This document shows, in pieces, positions 1 to 8,031 of a stretch of 64,000 bases of DNA (its first letter is position 1; each line of letters starts with the position of its first letter). Made by a program: the position numbers and the translations under genes. Origin of the DNA: Sandaracinus amylolyticus (GTDB lineage: Bacteria; Myxococcota_A; Polyangia; Polyangiales; Sandaracinaceae); the NCBI RefSeq assembly GCF_021631985.1, contig NZ_CP070225.1:9362001-9426000 (forward strand). The letters are read 5' to 3'. The notes beneath the pieces are model-generated. The model saw only the letters and a program-made list of their open reading frames with translations. It searched no databases and was not told the DNA's origin.

Positions 1-428
1 ACGAAGTGGTGATGCGCTTCCTGCGCGAGCAGGGCCGCCAGGCGAAGTACGTCACCTCGGTGTGCACCGGCTCGCTGCTGCTCGGCGCCGCGGGGCTGCT
101 CGAGGGCTACGAGGCCGCGACGCACTGGGCGTACATGGACCTGCTCCCGATGTTCGGCGCGCGCCCGGTCTCGAAGCGCGTGGTGATCGATCGCAACCGC
201 ATCACCGCGGGCGGCGTGACCGCGGGCATCGACTTCGGCCTCCGTGTGATCGCCGAGCTCGCGGGCGAACGCATCGCCAAGCGGGTGCAGCTCGGGCTCG
301 AGTACGACCCCGAGCCGCCCTTCCGCTGTGGCCATCCCAGCGTCGCCGACCCCGACGTGGTCGCCGATCTCCGCCACCAGATGGCCGCGCTGCTCACCGA
401 GCGCGCCGAGCGCTTCGCCCGCGCGTGA
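1..428 (+). CDS. DJ-1/PfpI-family protein (5' end outside window)
   Basis: The reading frame is already open at the left edge, so only the last 142 or so codons are seen and the true start lies upstream. The motif SVCTGSLLLGAAGLL carries the nucleophile-elbow cysteine of the DJ-1/PfpI superfamily and is followed by a T-H-W stretch. This cysteine neighbourhood is typical of the isonitrile-hydratase and AraC-sensor branch of the family. The end (GVTAGIDFGLRVIAELAGE) also matches that branch, which uses the Cys for hydration or amidase-like chemistry. No DNA-binding domain follows, so this is a stand-alone enzyme-like protein rather than a GATase1-AraC regulator. Its stop codon abuts the stop of the opposing gene within a TGATCA palindrome, so the two genes converge with no spacer. 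The substrate cannot be told. Confidence 0.85.
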   Translation, partial: EVVMRFLREQGRQAKYVTSVCTGSLLLGAAGLLEGYEAATHWAYMDLLPMFGARPVSKRVVIDRNRITAGGVTAGIDFGLRVIAELAGERIAKRVQLGLEYDPEPPFRCGHPSVADPDVVADLRHQMAALLTERAERFARA

Positions 429-827
429 TCACGACGCGAGCAGCGCGCGACAGGCACGCTCGCAGCGCCGGCACGTCTCCGCGCAGAGCCGGCAGTGCTC
501 GTGCACGTCCGCGTGCTGCTCGCACTCGCGCGCGCACTCCGCGCATGCGATCGCGCACGCCTCGACCATCATCCGCGCCATGCGCGTGCCGTGCGGCCCG
601 ACGCGCGCGAGCACGCGCCCGGTCGCGTCGCACACGTCGGCGCAGTCGAGGTCCAGCCGGATGCACTGCCGCAGCATCGCGACCGTGCGCTCCTGCAGGC
701 ACGCGTTCGCGCAGAGCGTGCAGACCTGCGCGCACTCGAAGCACGCGTCGATGCACGCGAGGAGGGTGCGGTCGCTGCGCGCGCGCACCCCGGGCGTCAT
801 CTCGAGCATCCGGGCCGTCGTCTCCAT
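429..827 (-). CDS. Cys-rich four-helix-bundle copper-storage-type protein (DUF326/Csp-like)
   Basis: A 132-residue protein with 18 cysteines, almost all in CxxxC spacing along predicted helices (CIDACFECAQVC, CAIACAECAREC, CRLCAETCRRCERAC), plus several Met and His. This is the pattern of four-helix-bundle copper-storage proteins (Csp, DUF326), which hold many Cu(I) ions on Cys thiolates inside the bundle. No signal peptide is visible, so a cytosolic Csp3-type role is more likely than a periplasmic one. The start at 827 was chosen because GAGGAGGG sits about 8 nt upstream; the same frame stays open far upstream without protein-like composition. It is transcribed divergently from the lectin gene at 963, with about 135 nt between them. 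The metal is inferred from the family. Confidence 0.85.
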   Translation of the reverse strand: METTARMLEMTPGVRARSDRTLLACIDACFECAQVCTLCANACLQERTVAMLRQCIRLDLDCADVCDATGRVLARVGPHGTRMARMMVEACAIACAECARECEQHADVHEHCRLCAETCRRCERACRALLAS

Positions 828-962
828 GTCTCGTTCCCTCCTCGGAACGAGCGAGCTAGGAACGCGCACGTGCGGCTCAAGTGGCCGAGGTGGGACCGTC
901 GCGACGCTTGCCTTTCCTGCGGGCGAGTGCGATGCAGAGAAACACCCGGAGGGCCTTCTCAG

Positions 963-1967
963 ATGACGCGTGAGATCTCCAGCGAGAAGCGGATCGCGAT
1001 CGGCAGGAACCGTGACGGACGGCTCGAGGTCTTCGTCGTCGGCAAGGACGGCGTGCTGCGGCACAACTGGCAGAGCCGGCCCAACGGTCTGTGGGAGGGC
1101 GAGAGCTCGCTGAAGCAGAACGCGATCGAGGTCGGCTGCGGCGTGAACGCCGATGGTCGCCTCGAGGTCTTCTGGGTCTCGCCCGAAGGCACGCTGATGC
1201 ACGACTGGCAGCTCTCGCCGGGCGGCAAGTGGGCGGGCGCCGAGGACCTGAAGGCGAAGGCGAAGGCGCTCGCGGTGGCGAGCAACGCCGATGGTCGCCT
1301 CGAGGTCTTCTACGTCGGCGCGGACGGCGCGCTGCACCACGACTGGCAGCTCGAGCCGAACGGCGACTGGAACGGACCGGAGAAGCTCGCGAAGATCGCG
1401 AGCGCGGTCGCGGTGGGTCGCAACCAGGACGGCCGCCTCGAGGTCTTCTACGTCGGCGAGAACGGCGCCGTCATGCACGACTGGCAGAAGGAGCCGAACG
1501 GCGATTGGTTCGGCGCCGAGGCGCTGCAGGGCAAGGCGCGCGAGATCGTCGTCGGCAGCAACGCCGATGGTCGCCTCGAGGTGTTCTGGCGCGACGATCT
1601 CGACATCGTCTGGCACGACTGGCAGCTCGCCCCGAACGGCGACTGGCACGGCCAGGAGAGCCTCGGCGTAAAGGCCAAGCGCATCGACGTCGCGGAGAAC
1701 CGCGATGGTCGCCTCGAGGTCTTCTACATCGACGGCGACAAGAAGATCCGGAACCTCTGGCAGGTCCACGCGAACGGCGACTGGGGCACCGATCAGGAAG
1801 TGCTCGGCGAGGAGGCGACGGACCTCGCGATCGGCCAGAACCAGGACGGCCGCCTCGAGCTCTTCTACTTCGGTCGCGGCTCCGAGATCTGGCACAACTG
1901 GCAGCCCCGCCCGAACGCGGGCCCGTGGAACCCGATCGTCCGCTACGACGAGCCCACGGTGGGTTGA
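963..1967 (+). CDS. Seven-bladed beta-propeller lectin-like protein (PLL/DUF346-type repeats)
   Basis: A 334-residue protein made almost entirely of seven repeats of about 46-47 residues. Each carries N-x-DGRLEVF, then a hydrophobic strand and a HDWQ/HNWQ motif, often followed by PNGxW. Seven such blades match the PLL-type (Photorhabdus lectin) and DUF346 propellers that bind fucose or other sugars between blades. The DGRLEVF and HxWQ signatures are present in all seven blades, although blade 6 has NLWQ instead of HxWQ. There is no signal peptide, as in several bacterial propeller lectins that still reach the surface. The ATG at 963 was chosen because it starts directly before blade 1 and follows GGAGGG. 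Blade-to-blade DNA identity is high, so the array probably arose by recent internal duplication. Sugar specificity is unknown. Confidence 0.85.
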   Translation: MTREISSEKRIAIGRNRDGRLEVFVVGKDGVLRHNWQSRPNGLWEGESSLKQNAIEVGCGVNADGRLEVFWVSPEGTLMHDWQLSPGGKWAGAEDLKAKAKALAVASNADGRLEVFYVGADGALHHDWQLEPNGDWNGPEKLAKIASAVAVGRNQDGRLEVFYVGENGAVMHDWQKEPNGDWFGAEALQGKAREIVVGSNADGRLEVFWRDDLDIVWHDWQLAPNGDWHGQESLGVKAKRIDVAENRDGRLEVFYIDGDKKIRNLWQVHANGDWGTDQEVLGEEATDLAIGQNQDGRLELFYFGRGSEIWHNWQPRPNAGPWNPIVRYDEPTVG

Positions 1968-2122
1968 ACGACGTCGCGCGCCGCCCGGGGCTTCGTGCTC
2001 CCGTGCGGCGCGTGCTCGAGTCCGGCCGCGAGATCGTCCGTTTCGCCCACACGGTCGCGTGATCACCGTCACCGAACCCCCCGTGGCGTCGGCCGGCGGC
2101 CCGCGGTACCGTCGCGCGCAGA

Positions 2123-2809
2123 ATGGGGGACACCGTTGAGCTGCCGAGCGGTCGCCTCGAGGTCGAGCAACGACCCGGGTACCTGTTCATCGTCGAGCAC
2201 GGCACGCTCCGCAACGTCGACGAGGTCGGGCAGTACGCAGCGGCGCTCGAGCTGCTGGTCGATCGCACCCGCGTTCGTCGCGCGTTGATCGACTCGCGCG
2301 CCGCGGACGCGGTCGAGCTCCCCCCCGACGTGCGCGACGCGCTGTGGCGCTGGCTGCTCACCGCGCGCGCCTTCGATCAGATCGCGTTCGTGCTGGCGAG
2401 CGAGATGGCGGTGGTGCGCGTGAACATGGTCGCGCGCTCGCATCGCGCCGGCATCTGCGCGTTCGGCGCGGTGCACGAGGCGCATCGCTGGCTCAGCGGA
2501 CGGCAGCGCACGCTCTCGCAGACCTTCAGCGCGCCGCTCGGCGGCGCGTCGCAGACGCCGGTGCCGCCGCCCCGCGCCGAGACCGCGGCGCGATCGAGCG
2601 TTCCTCCGCCGCCGCCGCGGACGAAGAGCGACACCTACCCCGCGCGCGACGCGAGCGGCGCGCCCGTGTCGCCGCGACCCTCGTCGTCGAGCACGGGCCG
2701 CTTCACGGCGCAGCGACCGACTCGCCCATCGCAGCCCGACCTCGAGCAGGTCCGTCCGACGCGCGATGCCAGCGAGCCCCCGCCGCGCAAGAAGGTCGAA
2801 GAGACCTGA
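2123..2809 (+). CDS. STAS/SpoIIAA-like domain protein with Pro-rich tail
   Basis: A 228-residue protein. Residues 1 to about 130 form an alternating strand-helix domain: a short strand pair, a helix around VGQYAAALELL, a strand RRALIDSR, a helix before LLTARAFDQIAFVLASE, then a final helix. This layout resembles STAS/SpoIIAA-like domains, but no phosphorylatable Ser motif can be assigned. Residues from about 135 on are Pro/Ser/Arg/Ala-rich and look disordered (APLGG, PVPPP, SSVPPPPP). No signal peptide or membrane helix is seen. The ATG at 2123 is the first in frame and gives a compact N-terminus. It lies upstream of and in the same direction as the MarR gene, 84 nt away. The function is unknown; STAS-like is a fold-level guess. 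Confidence 0.7.
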   Translation: MGDTVELPSGRLEVEQRPGYLFIVEHGTLRNVDEVGQYAAALELLVDRTRVRRALIDSRAADAVELPPDVRDALWRWLLTARAFDQIAFVLASEMAVVRVNMVARSHRAGICAFGAVHEAHRWLSGRQRTLSQTFSAPLGGASQTPVPPPRAETAARSSVPPPPPRTKSDTYPARDASGAPVSPRPSSSSTGRFTAQRPTRPSQPDLEQVRPTRDASEPPPRKKVEET

Positions 2810-2893
2810 CGCCGCGGCGCCGGGGAAAAGCTCCCCGATCGCGCCCTCGTGATTGCGCGTCGCGCGATGCGCGGTACACGAGCGCGCGAATCC

Positions 2894-3418
2894 ATGGTGT
2901 CCCAAGCATCTCCCCGCGCGCGCACCGGCGACGACGCGGCCCGTGTGCTCGCATCGATCCGGCGCCTCGTCCGCTTCCTCCGTCTCGCCGCGAGCGATGC
3001 CGAGGCGCGCACCGGCATCAGCGCGGCGCAGCTCTTCGTGCTCGAGCGCCTCGTCGACGCGCCCGCGTCGTCGATGAGCGAGCTTGCCGCGCGCACCCTC
3101 ACCGATCCCAGCTCGGTCTCGACGGTCGTGTCGCGCTTGGTCGAGCGAGGCCTCGTCGCGCGCACCCGCGCCGCGACCGACGCGCGTCGCTTCGAGATCG
3201 CGATCACCGCGCGCGGCCGCGCGATCGTGCGGCGCTCTCCGCCCCTCGCGCAGGTGCGTCTGATCCGCGCGATCGAGTCGCTCCCCGCGCGCACCCGCAA
3301 GGACTTCGCGAGCTCGCTCGAGCACCTCGTCACCGCGACCGGGGGCGACAGCCTCGCGCCGCGCATGTTCTTCGAAGACGAGGACGCACCGAAGAAGAGG
3401 TCCCGTGGACGCGCGTGA
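2894..3418 (+). CDS. MarR-family transcriptional regulator
   Basis: A 174-residue protein from the ATG at 2894; the frame stays open upstream to 2849 but that extension is Arg-rich and unlike the family. A helical dimerisation segment is followed by a winged helix-turn-helix: SMSELAARTLTDPSSVSTVVSRLVERGLVARTR is the HTH, and DARRFEIAITARGRAIV is the wing and following helix. This is the canonical MarR arrangement. Its last 14 nt overlap the ClC gene, so the regulator and channel are co-transcribed and likely translationally coupled. That suggests it controls its own operon and a halide or acid response, which is an inference. The C-terminal 30 residues are acidic then basic (EDEDAPKKRSRGR). 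Confidence 0.9.
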   Translation: MVSQASPRARTGDDAARVLASIRRLVRFLRLAASDAEARTGISAAQLFVLERLVDAPASSMSELAARTLTDPSSVSTVVSRLVERGLVARTRAATDARRFEIAITARGRAIVRRSPPLAQVRLIRAIESLPARTRKDFASSLEHLVTATGGDSLAPRMFFEDEDAPKKRSRGRA

Positions 3419-5246
3419 GCCGAGCCACGAAGCCGCGGTCCCGATCGCGCCCTCGCTCTCGCCCACCATCCGCCGGATGGCGCTGCCGCGCCCGACCGCG
3501 CTCGTCGATCGGCGCGTCGCGGCGATCACCGCGCTCTCGGTCGTGCTCGCGCTCGTGGCCGCGGTGATCGCGCAGGCGCTGCAGGCGTTGATCGCGCTGA
3601 TCACGAACCTCGCGTTCCACCAGCGGGTCTCGCTCGATCCCTCGTCGCCCGCCGACCACGCGCTCGGCGCATGGGTGATCGTCGTGCCGATCGTCGGCGG
3701 CGTGATCGTCGGGCTCATGGCGCGCTACGGCTCGCGTGCGATCCGCGGCCACGGCATCCCCGAGGCGATGGAGCAGGTGCTCGCGAACGAGAGCCGCATC
3801 CCGCTCCGCATGACCTTCCTCAAGCCGCTCTCCGCGGCGATCGCGATCGGCACCGGCGGGCCCTTCGGCGCGGAAGGACCGATCATCGCCACCGGCGGCG
3901 CGCTCGGCTCGGTGCTCGGGCAGCTCGTCCGCGTCACGCCCGACGAGCGCAAGACCCTGCTCGCCGCGGGCGCCGCCGCCGGCATGACCGCGACCTTCGG
4001 CACGCCGGTGTCCGCCGTGCTCCTCGCGATCGAGCTGCTCCTCTTCGAGTACCGCGCGCGCTCGGTGATCCCGGTCGCGATCGCGACGTCGACCGCCGCG
4101 GCCGCGCGCATCGCGCTGGTGGGCGCAGCGCCGGTGTTCGCGATGCACGACGTCGCGGCGCCGGGCGCGGAGGCGCTCTGCGCGTACGTGCTGCTCGGCG
4201 CGCTGCTCGGTCTCGCCTCGGTCGCGATCACCCGCGCGCTCTACGCCATCGAGGACGGCTTCGAGCGGCTCCCGGTGCACTGGATGTGGTGGCCGGCGAT
4301 CGGTGCCGTCGCGGTGGGCGCGATCGGGTGGCTCGCGCCGCGCACGCTCGGCGTCGGCTACGAGAACATCGAGCAGATGCTCGACGGCGAGCTCGCGGGG
4401 CGCGCGCTCGTCGTGTTGTGCATCGCGAAGCTGGTGTCGTGGTCGATCTCGCTGGGCAGCGGGACCTCGGGCGGCACGCTCGCGCCGCTCTTCACGATCG
4501 GCGGTGCGATGGGCGCCCTCCTCGCATCGATCGCGTCGTCGGCGCTCCCCGGCGCGGCGATCGATCCGCGCGTCGGCGCGCTCGTCGGCATGGCCGCGAT
4601 GTTCGCGGGAGCCTCGCGCGCGCTGCTCGCGTCGGCCGTGTTCGCGTTCGAGACGACGCAGCAGCCGATGGTCCTCCTGCCGCTGATCGGAGGATGCGCC
4701 GCGGCGTACTTCGTCTCGTGCCTCGCGATGCCGAACTCGATCATGACCGAGAAGCTCGCGCGTCGCGGTCTGCGCGTGCCCGCCGAGTACGCGGCCGACG
4801 TGCTCGCGCGCGTGCTGGTGCGCGAGCGCATGAGCACCTCCGTCGTCACCCTCGCCGCCGAGCGCGCGCTCGCCGACGTGCGCGCGTGGCTCGCGACCGG
4901 GAGCGCCGACGCGCAGCACCAGGGCTTCCCGGTGATCGACGCGGGCGGCGAGCTGATCGGCGTGGTCACCCGGCGCGATCTCGTCGGCGGCGAATGCTCC
5001 GAGGACGCGACGATCGGATCGCTCGTGCACCGCACGCCGATCGTGGTCACGCCCGATCGCACGCTGCGCGACGTCGCGGACGACATGATCGAGCACGACG
5101 TCGGGCGCGTCGTCGTCGTCGAGCGCGCCCGACCGCGCCACGTCGTCGGCATCCTCACGCGCGGCGATCTGCTCCGCGCGTACGAGCTGCGGATCGCGGC
5201 CGAGCGACACGCGCACGTCGCGCGCCCGCTGCGGGCGCGTTCCTGA
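3405..5246 (+). CDS. ClC-type chloride channel/antiporter with two C-terminal CBS domains
   Basis: A 613-residue membrane protein. Residues about 40-460 hold the many hydrophobic helices of a ClC core. The anion-pathway motifs are recognisable: GHGIPEAM in place of GSGIP, PFGAEGP with the gating glutamate at about residue 156, and GGTLAPLFTIG in place of GxFxP. Residues about 470-595 form a CBS pair (MSTSVVTL to VVTRRDLVGG, then HRTPIVVTP to VVGILTRGDLLRAYEL), which usually binds adenine nucleotides and gates the channel. Ser in GSGIP is replaced by His, as in a known subgroup, so whether this is a channel or a proton-coupled exchanger is open. The GTG start at 3405 overlaps the MarR gene by 14 nt. 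An inner-membrane location is expected. Confidence 0.95.
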   Translation: MDAREPSHEAAVPIAPSLSPTIRRMALPRPTALVDRRVAAITALSVVLALVAAVIAQALQALIALITNLAFHQRVSLDPSSPADHALGAWVIVVPIVGGVIVGLMARYGSRAIRGHGIPEAMEQVLANESRIPLRMTFLKPLSAAIAIGTGGPFGAEGPIIATGGALGSVLGQLVRVTPDERKTLLAAGAAAGMTATFGTPVSAVLLAIELLLFEYRARSVIPVAIATSTAAAARIALVGAAPVFAMHDVAAPGAEALCAYVLLGALLGLASVAITRALYAIEDGFERLPVHWMWWPAIGAVAVGAIGWLAPRTLGVGYENIEQMLDGELAGRALVVLCIAKLVSWSISLGSGTSGGTLAPLFTIGGAMGALLASIASSALPGAAIDPRVGALVGMAAMFAGASRALLASAVFAFETTQQPMVLLPLIGGCAAAYFVSCLAMPNSIMTEKLARRGLRVPAEYAADVLARVLVRERMSTSVVTLAAERALADVRAWLATGSADAQHQGFPVIDAGGELIGVVTRRDLVGGECSEDATIGSLVHRTPIVVTPDRTLRDVADDMIEHDVGRVVVVERARPRHVVGILTRGDLLRAYELRIAAERHAHVARPLRARS

Positions 5247-5247
5247 A

Positions 5248-5718
5248 TCAGATCTTCGTCTTCGCGCCCGCCATCTTCAGCACGCGCGCGAAGTGCTTCT
5301 TCTCGACGGGCTGCACCGAGAGCCGCTGCCCCTTCCGGATCACCAGCATCCCGTCGAGCGCCTTGTCGCCCTTGAGCCGCTCGAGCGACACCACCTCGTC
5401 GAACGCCTCGACGAACTCGACGTCGACCATGAGCCAGCGGGGATCGTCCTTCGGCGAGCCCTCGTCGTAGTACTCGTTCTTCGGATCGAACTGCGTGGGA
5501 TCCGGGTACGCCTCCTTCACCACGCGCGCCACGCCCGCGACGCCCGATGGGCTCGCGTTCGAGTGGTAGTAGAGGACGAGGTCGCCGATCTTCATGTCGT
5601 CGCGCATCGAGTTGCGCGCCTGGTAGTTCCGGACGCCCTCCCACGTGGTCGTGCGATCACGCGCGAGATCCTGGATCGAGAAGACGTCGGGCTCGCTCTT
5701 CATCAGCCACAGCTTCAT
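5248..5718 (-). CDS. EVE domain-containing protein
   Basis: A 156-residue single-domain protein opening with MKLWLMKSEPDVFSI and containing TTWEGVRNYQARN, MKIGDLVLYYHS, GVAGVARVV and DDPRWLMVDVEF. These are hallmark EVE (PUA-like) motifs, and the length is that of a full family member. EVE domains bind modified bases in DNA or RNA and are linked to restriction and RNA modification, but no restriction genes lie nearby. It converges with the ClC gene with a single base between the two genes. The ATG start is unambiguous at the conserved N-terminus. Its exact substrate here is unknown. Confidence 0.95.
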   Translation of the reverse strand: MKLWLMKSEPDVFSIQDLARDRTTTWEGVRNYQARNSMRDDMKIGDLVLYYHSNASPSGVAGVARVVKEAYPDPTQFDPKNEYYDEGSPKDDPRWLMVDVEFVEAFDEVVSLERLKGDKALDGMLVIRKGQRLSVQPVEKKHFARVLKMAGAKTKI

Positions 5719-5766
5719 CGCGGCCGACCATATTGCGCGCGCGCGGACAAGTCGATCGCGCCCGCG

Positions 5767-6753
5767 CTACTCCTCGCGCGCCGGCCCGTAGCCGAGGAAC
5801 GGAAGCAACGCGTGCTGCAGCTCGCTCACGTGACGCGCCGGGCGCGGCGGGTTGTACCAGCGGAACGGCACGACCCAGCTCGAGGGATCGAAGAGCGAGA
5901 GCCCTCCGCGCGAGCACTCGACCAGCAGCGGCGACATCCCCTCGTGCAGCAGGTGATCGACCTCCATGCCGTTCGCGAAGAAGCCGGGCACCCACCGCGC
6001 GACGCTACGAATTCTGTAGCGCTTGCGCAGCGCGCGCCGCACCTCGCGCGCCATCGCGTGGAGGCGCGGATGCTCGGGCGGCAGCGCCCATCGTCCGCCG
6101 TAGGGCAGCAGCAACATCGCGCCGAACGAGTGCAGCGAGAGCGCGCGCTCGAGCCGGGTGTGGCCCGCCTCCTTCACCTCGAGGATCGCGCCGAGCACCG
6201 CGCGGATCTCGGGCTCCGACGCGGGATGCGAGCCCGCGCTCCCGAGCAGCGGGATCATGCGCGGGAGGATCCCGGTTGGCGCCCAGTGCGTGGGCCAGTT
6301 GCGGTTCAGATCGACGCCGCGCGCGTTCGCGCGGCAGTAGCGCATCTTCTTGCCCGAGCGCAGATCGCGCTCCGCGCGTCGATATCCGTCGGGGTTCAGC
6401 ACCGGGAACGCGACGATGCGGCGATCGCCCGGCTCGCTCGCGATCGCATCGAGGATCGCGAGCGCGACCTCGACGCCGATCCACTCCATCGCGTGCGTGC
6501 CCGCGATCATGAGCGAGCCACTGCTGGCGCGAGGATCGCCGATCTCCACGCGCAGCACCGGAGCGCCCTCGTGCGAGCGTCCCGCGACGGTCACTCGCGC
6601 GCCGCGATCACGCAGCGCGGCGATCGCGGTGACGATCTCGCCGAAGCCGCGATAGCGCCCGATCAGCGCGAGATCGACGTCGTCGCGCAGCGGTGGATCG
6701 TCGAGGAACGGCGCGATCGCGTCGGCGAGCGCAGCGAGATCGTCGGCGCTCAT
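5767..6753 (-). CDS. M14-family zinc carboxypeptidase-like protein
   Basis: A 328-residue protein from the ATG at 6753. The metallocarboxypeptidase zinc ligands are visible: HxxE in GTHAMEWIG (H87, E90) and a downstream His in LSLHSFGAM (H208). The candidate general-base Glu lies in LLVECSRGG (E279). FPVLNPDGYRRAERDLRSG and RGVDLNRNWPTHW are classic M14 substrate-pocket motifs. No signal peptide is seen in this version. Alternative upstream starts in frame (ATG 6816, TTG 6828) would add about 21-25 low-complexity residues. I prefer 6753 because a short ORF with a strong SD ends in an ATGA overlap exactly there. Expected activity is removal of C-terminal residues or cleavage of peptidoglycan-type amide bonds; the substrate is unknown. 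Confidence 0.9.
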   Translation of the reverse strand: MSADDLAALADAIAPFLDDPPLRDDVDLALIGRYRGFGEIVTAIAALRDRGARVTVAGRSHEGAPVLRVEIGDPRASSGSLMIAGTHAMEWIGVEVALAILDAIASEPGDRRIVAFPVLNPDGYRRAERDLRSGKKMRYCRANARGVDLNRNWPTHWAPTGILPRMIPLLGSAGSHPASEPEIRAVLGAILEVKEAGHTRLERALSLHSFGAMLLLPYGGRWALPPEHPRLHAMAREVRRALRKRYRIRSVARWVPGFFANGMEVDHLLHEGMSPLLVECSRGGLSLFDPSSWVVPFRWYNPPRPARHVSELQHALLPFLGYGPAREE

Positions 6754-6797
6754 CGACCCGCGTGCGCTCGGGTCCCGAGTTCGATCGTCGTGCTCAT
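6750..6797 (-). CDS. Possible 15-codon leader ORF coupled to the M14 peptidase
   Basis: A tiny frame (MSTTIELGTRAHAGR) starts at ATG 6797 with GGAGGA about 7 nt upstream, a far better SD than the peptidase start has. Its TGA overlaps the peptidase ATG in an ATGA configuration. This would let ribosomes that finish the short peptide reinitiate on the peptidase gene. It is equally possible that the peptide has no function of its own, or that a frameshift separates it from the enzyme. Evidence is positional only. Confidence 0.35.
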   Translation of the reverse strand: MSTTIELGTRAHAGR

Positions 6798-6834
6798 CGC
6801 GCGTTCCTCCGAGCATGCGTGCTAGCAAGCCACG

Positions 6835-7188
6835 GTGCCGAAAGCATTCGAGGAGTGGAAGGTCCTACCGCATGGGCCGATCGAGCCCCTCGCCGACAAC
6901 CTCTGGCGAGTGTGGGGGTCGCTGCCCGGGATGTCTCTCAAGCGAACGATGACAATCGTGCGCCTCGGCGGTGGACGGCTCGTCGTGCACGACGCGATCG
7001 CGCTGGGCCCGCGCGAGATGGAGCGCATCGATGCGTGGGGCACGCCGGCGTTCCTCGTCGTGCCCAACGCGGGACATCGGCTCGACGCGAAGGCCTACGT
7101 CGCGCGGTATCCGTCCGCGACGCACGAGGAGGTCGAGCACGGCGCCGATGCACGAAGAGCCCTCGAGCGCGCCGCGACCTATCTGTGA
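6835..7188 (+). CDS. DUF4336-like (metallo-beta-lactamase-related) short protein
   Basis: A 117-residue protein from GTG 6835. The sequence IEPLADNLWRVWGSL, then TIVRLGGGRLVVHDAIAL, then TPAFLVVPNAGHRLDAKAYVARYP follows the N-terminal half of DUF4336-type, MBL-like proteins: strand, helix, strand, and an N-x-x-HR-D loop. Those relatives, as I recall them, run to about 200-250 residues, whereas this gene stops after the first half. The next gene begins 9 nt later on the other strand. It may therefore be a naturally short member or a 3'-truncated copy. No signal peptide. It is divergent from the M14 peptidase and its leader, with about 37 nt between them, so the two may share a control region. 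Confidence 0.65.
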   Translation: MPKAFEEWKVLPHGPIEPLADNLWRVWGSLPGMSLKRTMTIVRLGGGRLVVHDAIALGPREMERIDAWGTPAFLVVPNAGHRLDAKAYVARYPSATHEEVEHGADARRALERAATYL

Positions 7189-7197
7189 GATGTGTGC

Positions 7198-7938
7198 TCA
7201 GAGCACATAAGCGAGCCCGAGCGAGAGCCGGAAGATCTCCTGCTGCGGATAGAGCGGCACCGCGCGCCCCGAACCATCCGCGACCCCCGCGCCTCCCGAC
7301 ACTTCCGCGAAGAGCATCGTCTGCAGGGTCATCAGCGCCTCGATCCCGAGCGTCGCGCTGAACGTCCCGATCGCGCGCACCTCTTCGCCATCGGTCCACG
7401 AGACCCCGGCGCCCGCATCGACGCCCGCCAGCAACGTCACGCGCTCGACGACGCGCCATCCGATGCGCGGCCCGACCTCGACCCGCGACGACACCCCGAG
7501 ATCGTTCGCGCGCACGCCCTCGGCCTCGCCGAACAGACGCCCTTCGCCGAGCGCGACCTGGGGCGCGACGCGCAGCGCGAGATCGACGTCGCCCTCGCCG
7601 AAGAGATGGATGCGCATCGGCACGATCAGCTCGCCGCCCGCGCCGGTGACGAGCCCCATCACCGGCGAGCCGTACACCACCGCGACCCGCGCGCCGATGT
7701 TGAACGTCGAGTCCGGCGCGAGCTCGACCTGGGCCCAGAGCCCCGGCCATCCGAGCGCCGCCGCCATCAGCACCTGGCCGATGCCGAGCGTGCGCCCGCT
7801 GAGGAACGAGGCCTCGCCCGAGGTCGGTCGCGCCTCGGCGGTCGGTGGAGCCCAGTCGTCCGCAGCGCTCTGCGCGCGCGCGCCCGATGCGACGCCGAGC
7901 GCGAGCACGAGCGCGCACGCGGCGAGATGGAAACGCAT
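7198..7938 (-). CDS. Secreted outer-membrane beta-barrel-like protein
   Basis: A 246-residue protein with a clear signal peptide (MRFHLAACALVLALGVASGARAQ, cleavage after ARA) and then many short amphipathic strands rich in Gly, Val and Ala. The end is LSLGLAYVL, with an aromatic two residues before the C-terminus. That pattern suggests a small outer-membrane barrel of eight to ten strands. I recognise no named family. Its 3' end faces the DUF4336-like gene. The ATG at 7938 is directly followed by the signal peptide, so the start is secure. Barrel topology is an inference from strand periodicity. Confidence 0.75.
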   Translation of the reverse strand: MRFHLAACALVLALGVASGARAQSAADDWAPPTAEARPTSGEASFLSGRTLGIGQVLMAAALGWPGLWAQVELAPDSTFNIGARVAVVYGSPVMGLVTGAGGELIVPMRIHLFGEGDVDLALRVAPQVALGEGRLFGEAEGVRANDLGVSSRVEVGPRIGWRVVERVTLLAGVDAGAGVSWTDGEEVRAIGTFSATLGIEALMTLQTMLFAEVSGGAGVADGSGRAVPLYPQQEIFRLSLGLAYVL

Positions 7939-8031
7939 GGCGCGGCGCTATCACGAAGTCGCCGACTGCGGAAGTGGGAGGCGTCCCGAGTGGCACGCGC
8001 CCCAGCCGTCGGACCAGACTCGGATCGCAGC

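Noticed and set aside
2855-2872. 18-nt near-palindrome before the MarR gene as an autoregulatory operator
   Set aside because: It is made only of G, C and one A/T pair with two mismatches, and such CG-rich palindromes are expected by chance here. Nothing else supports it.
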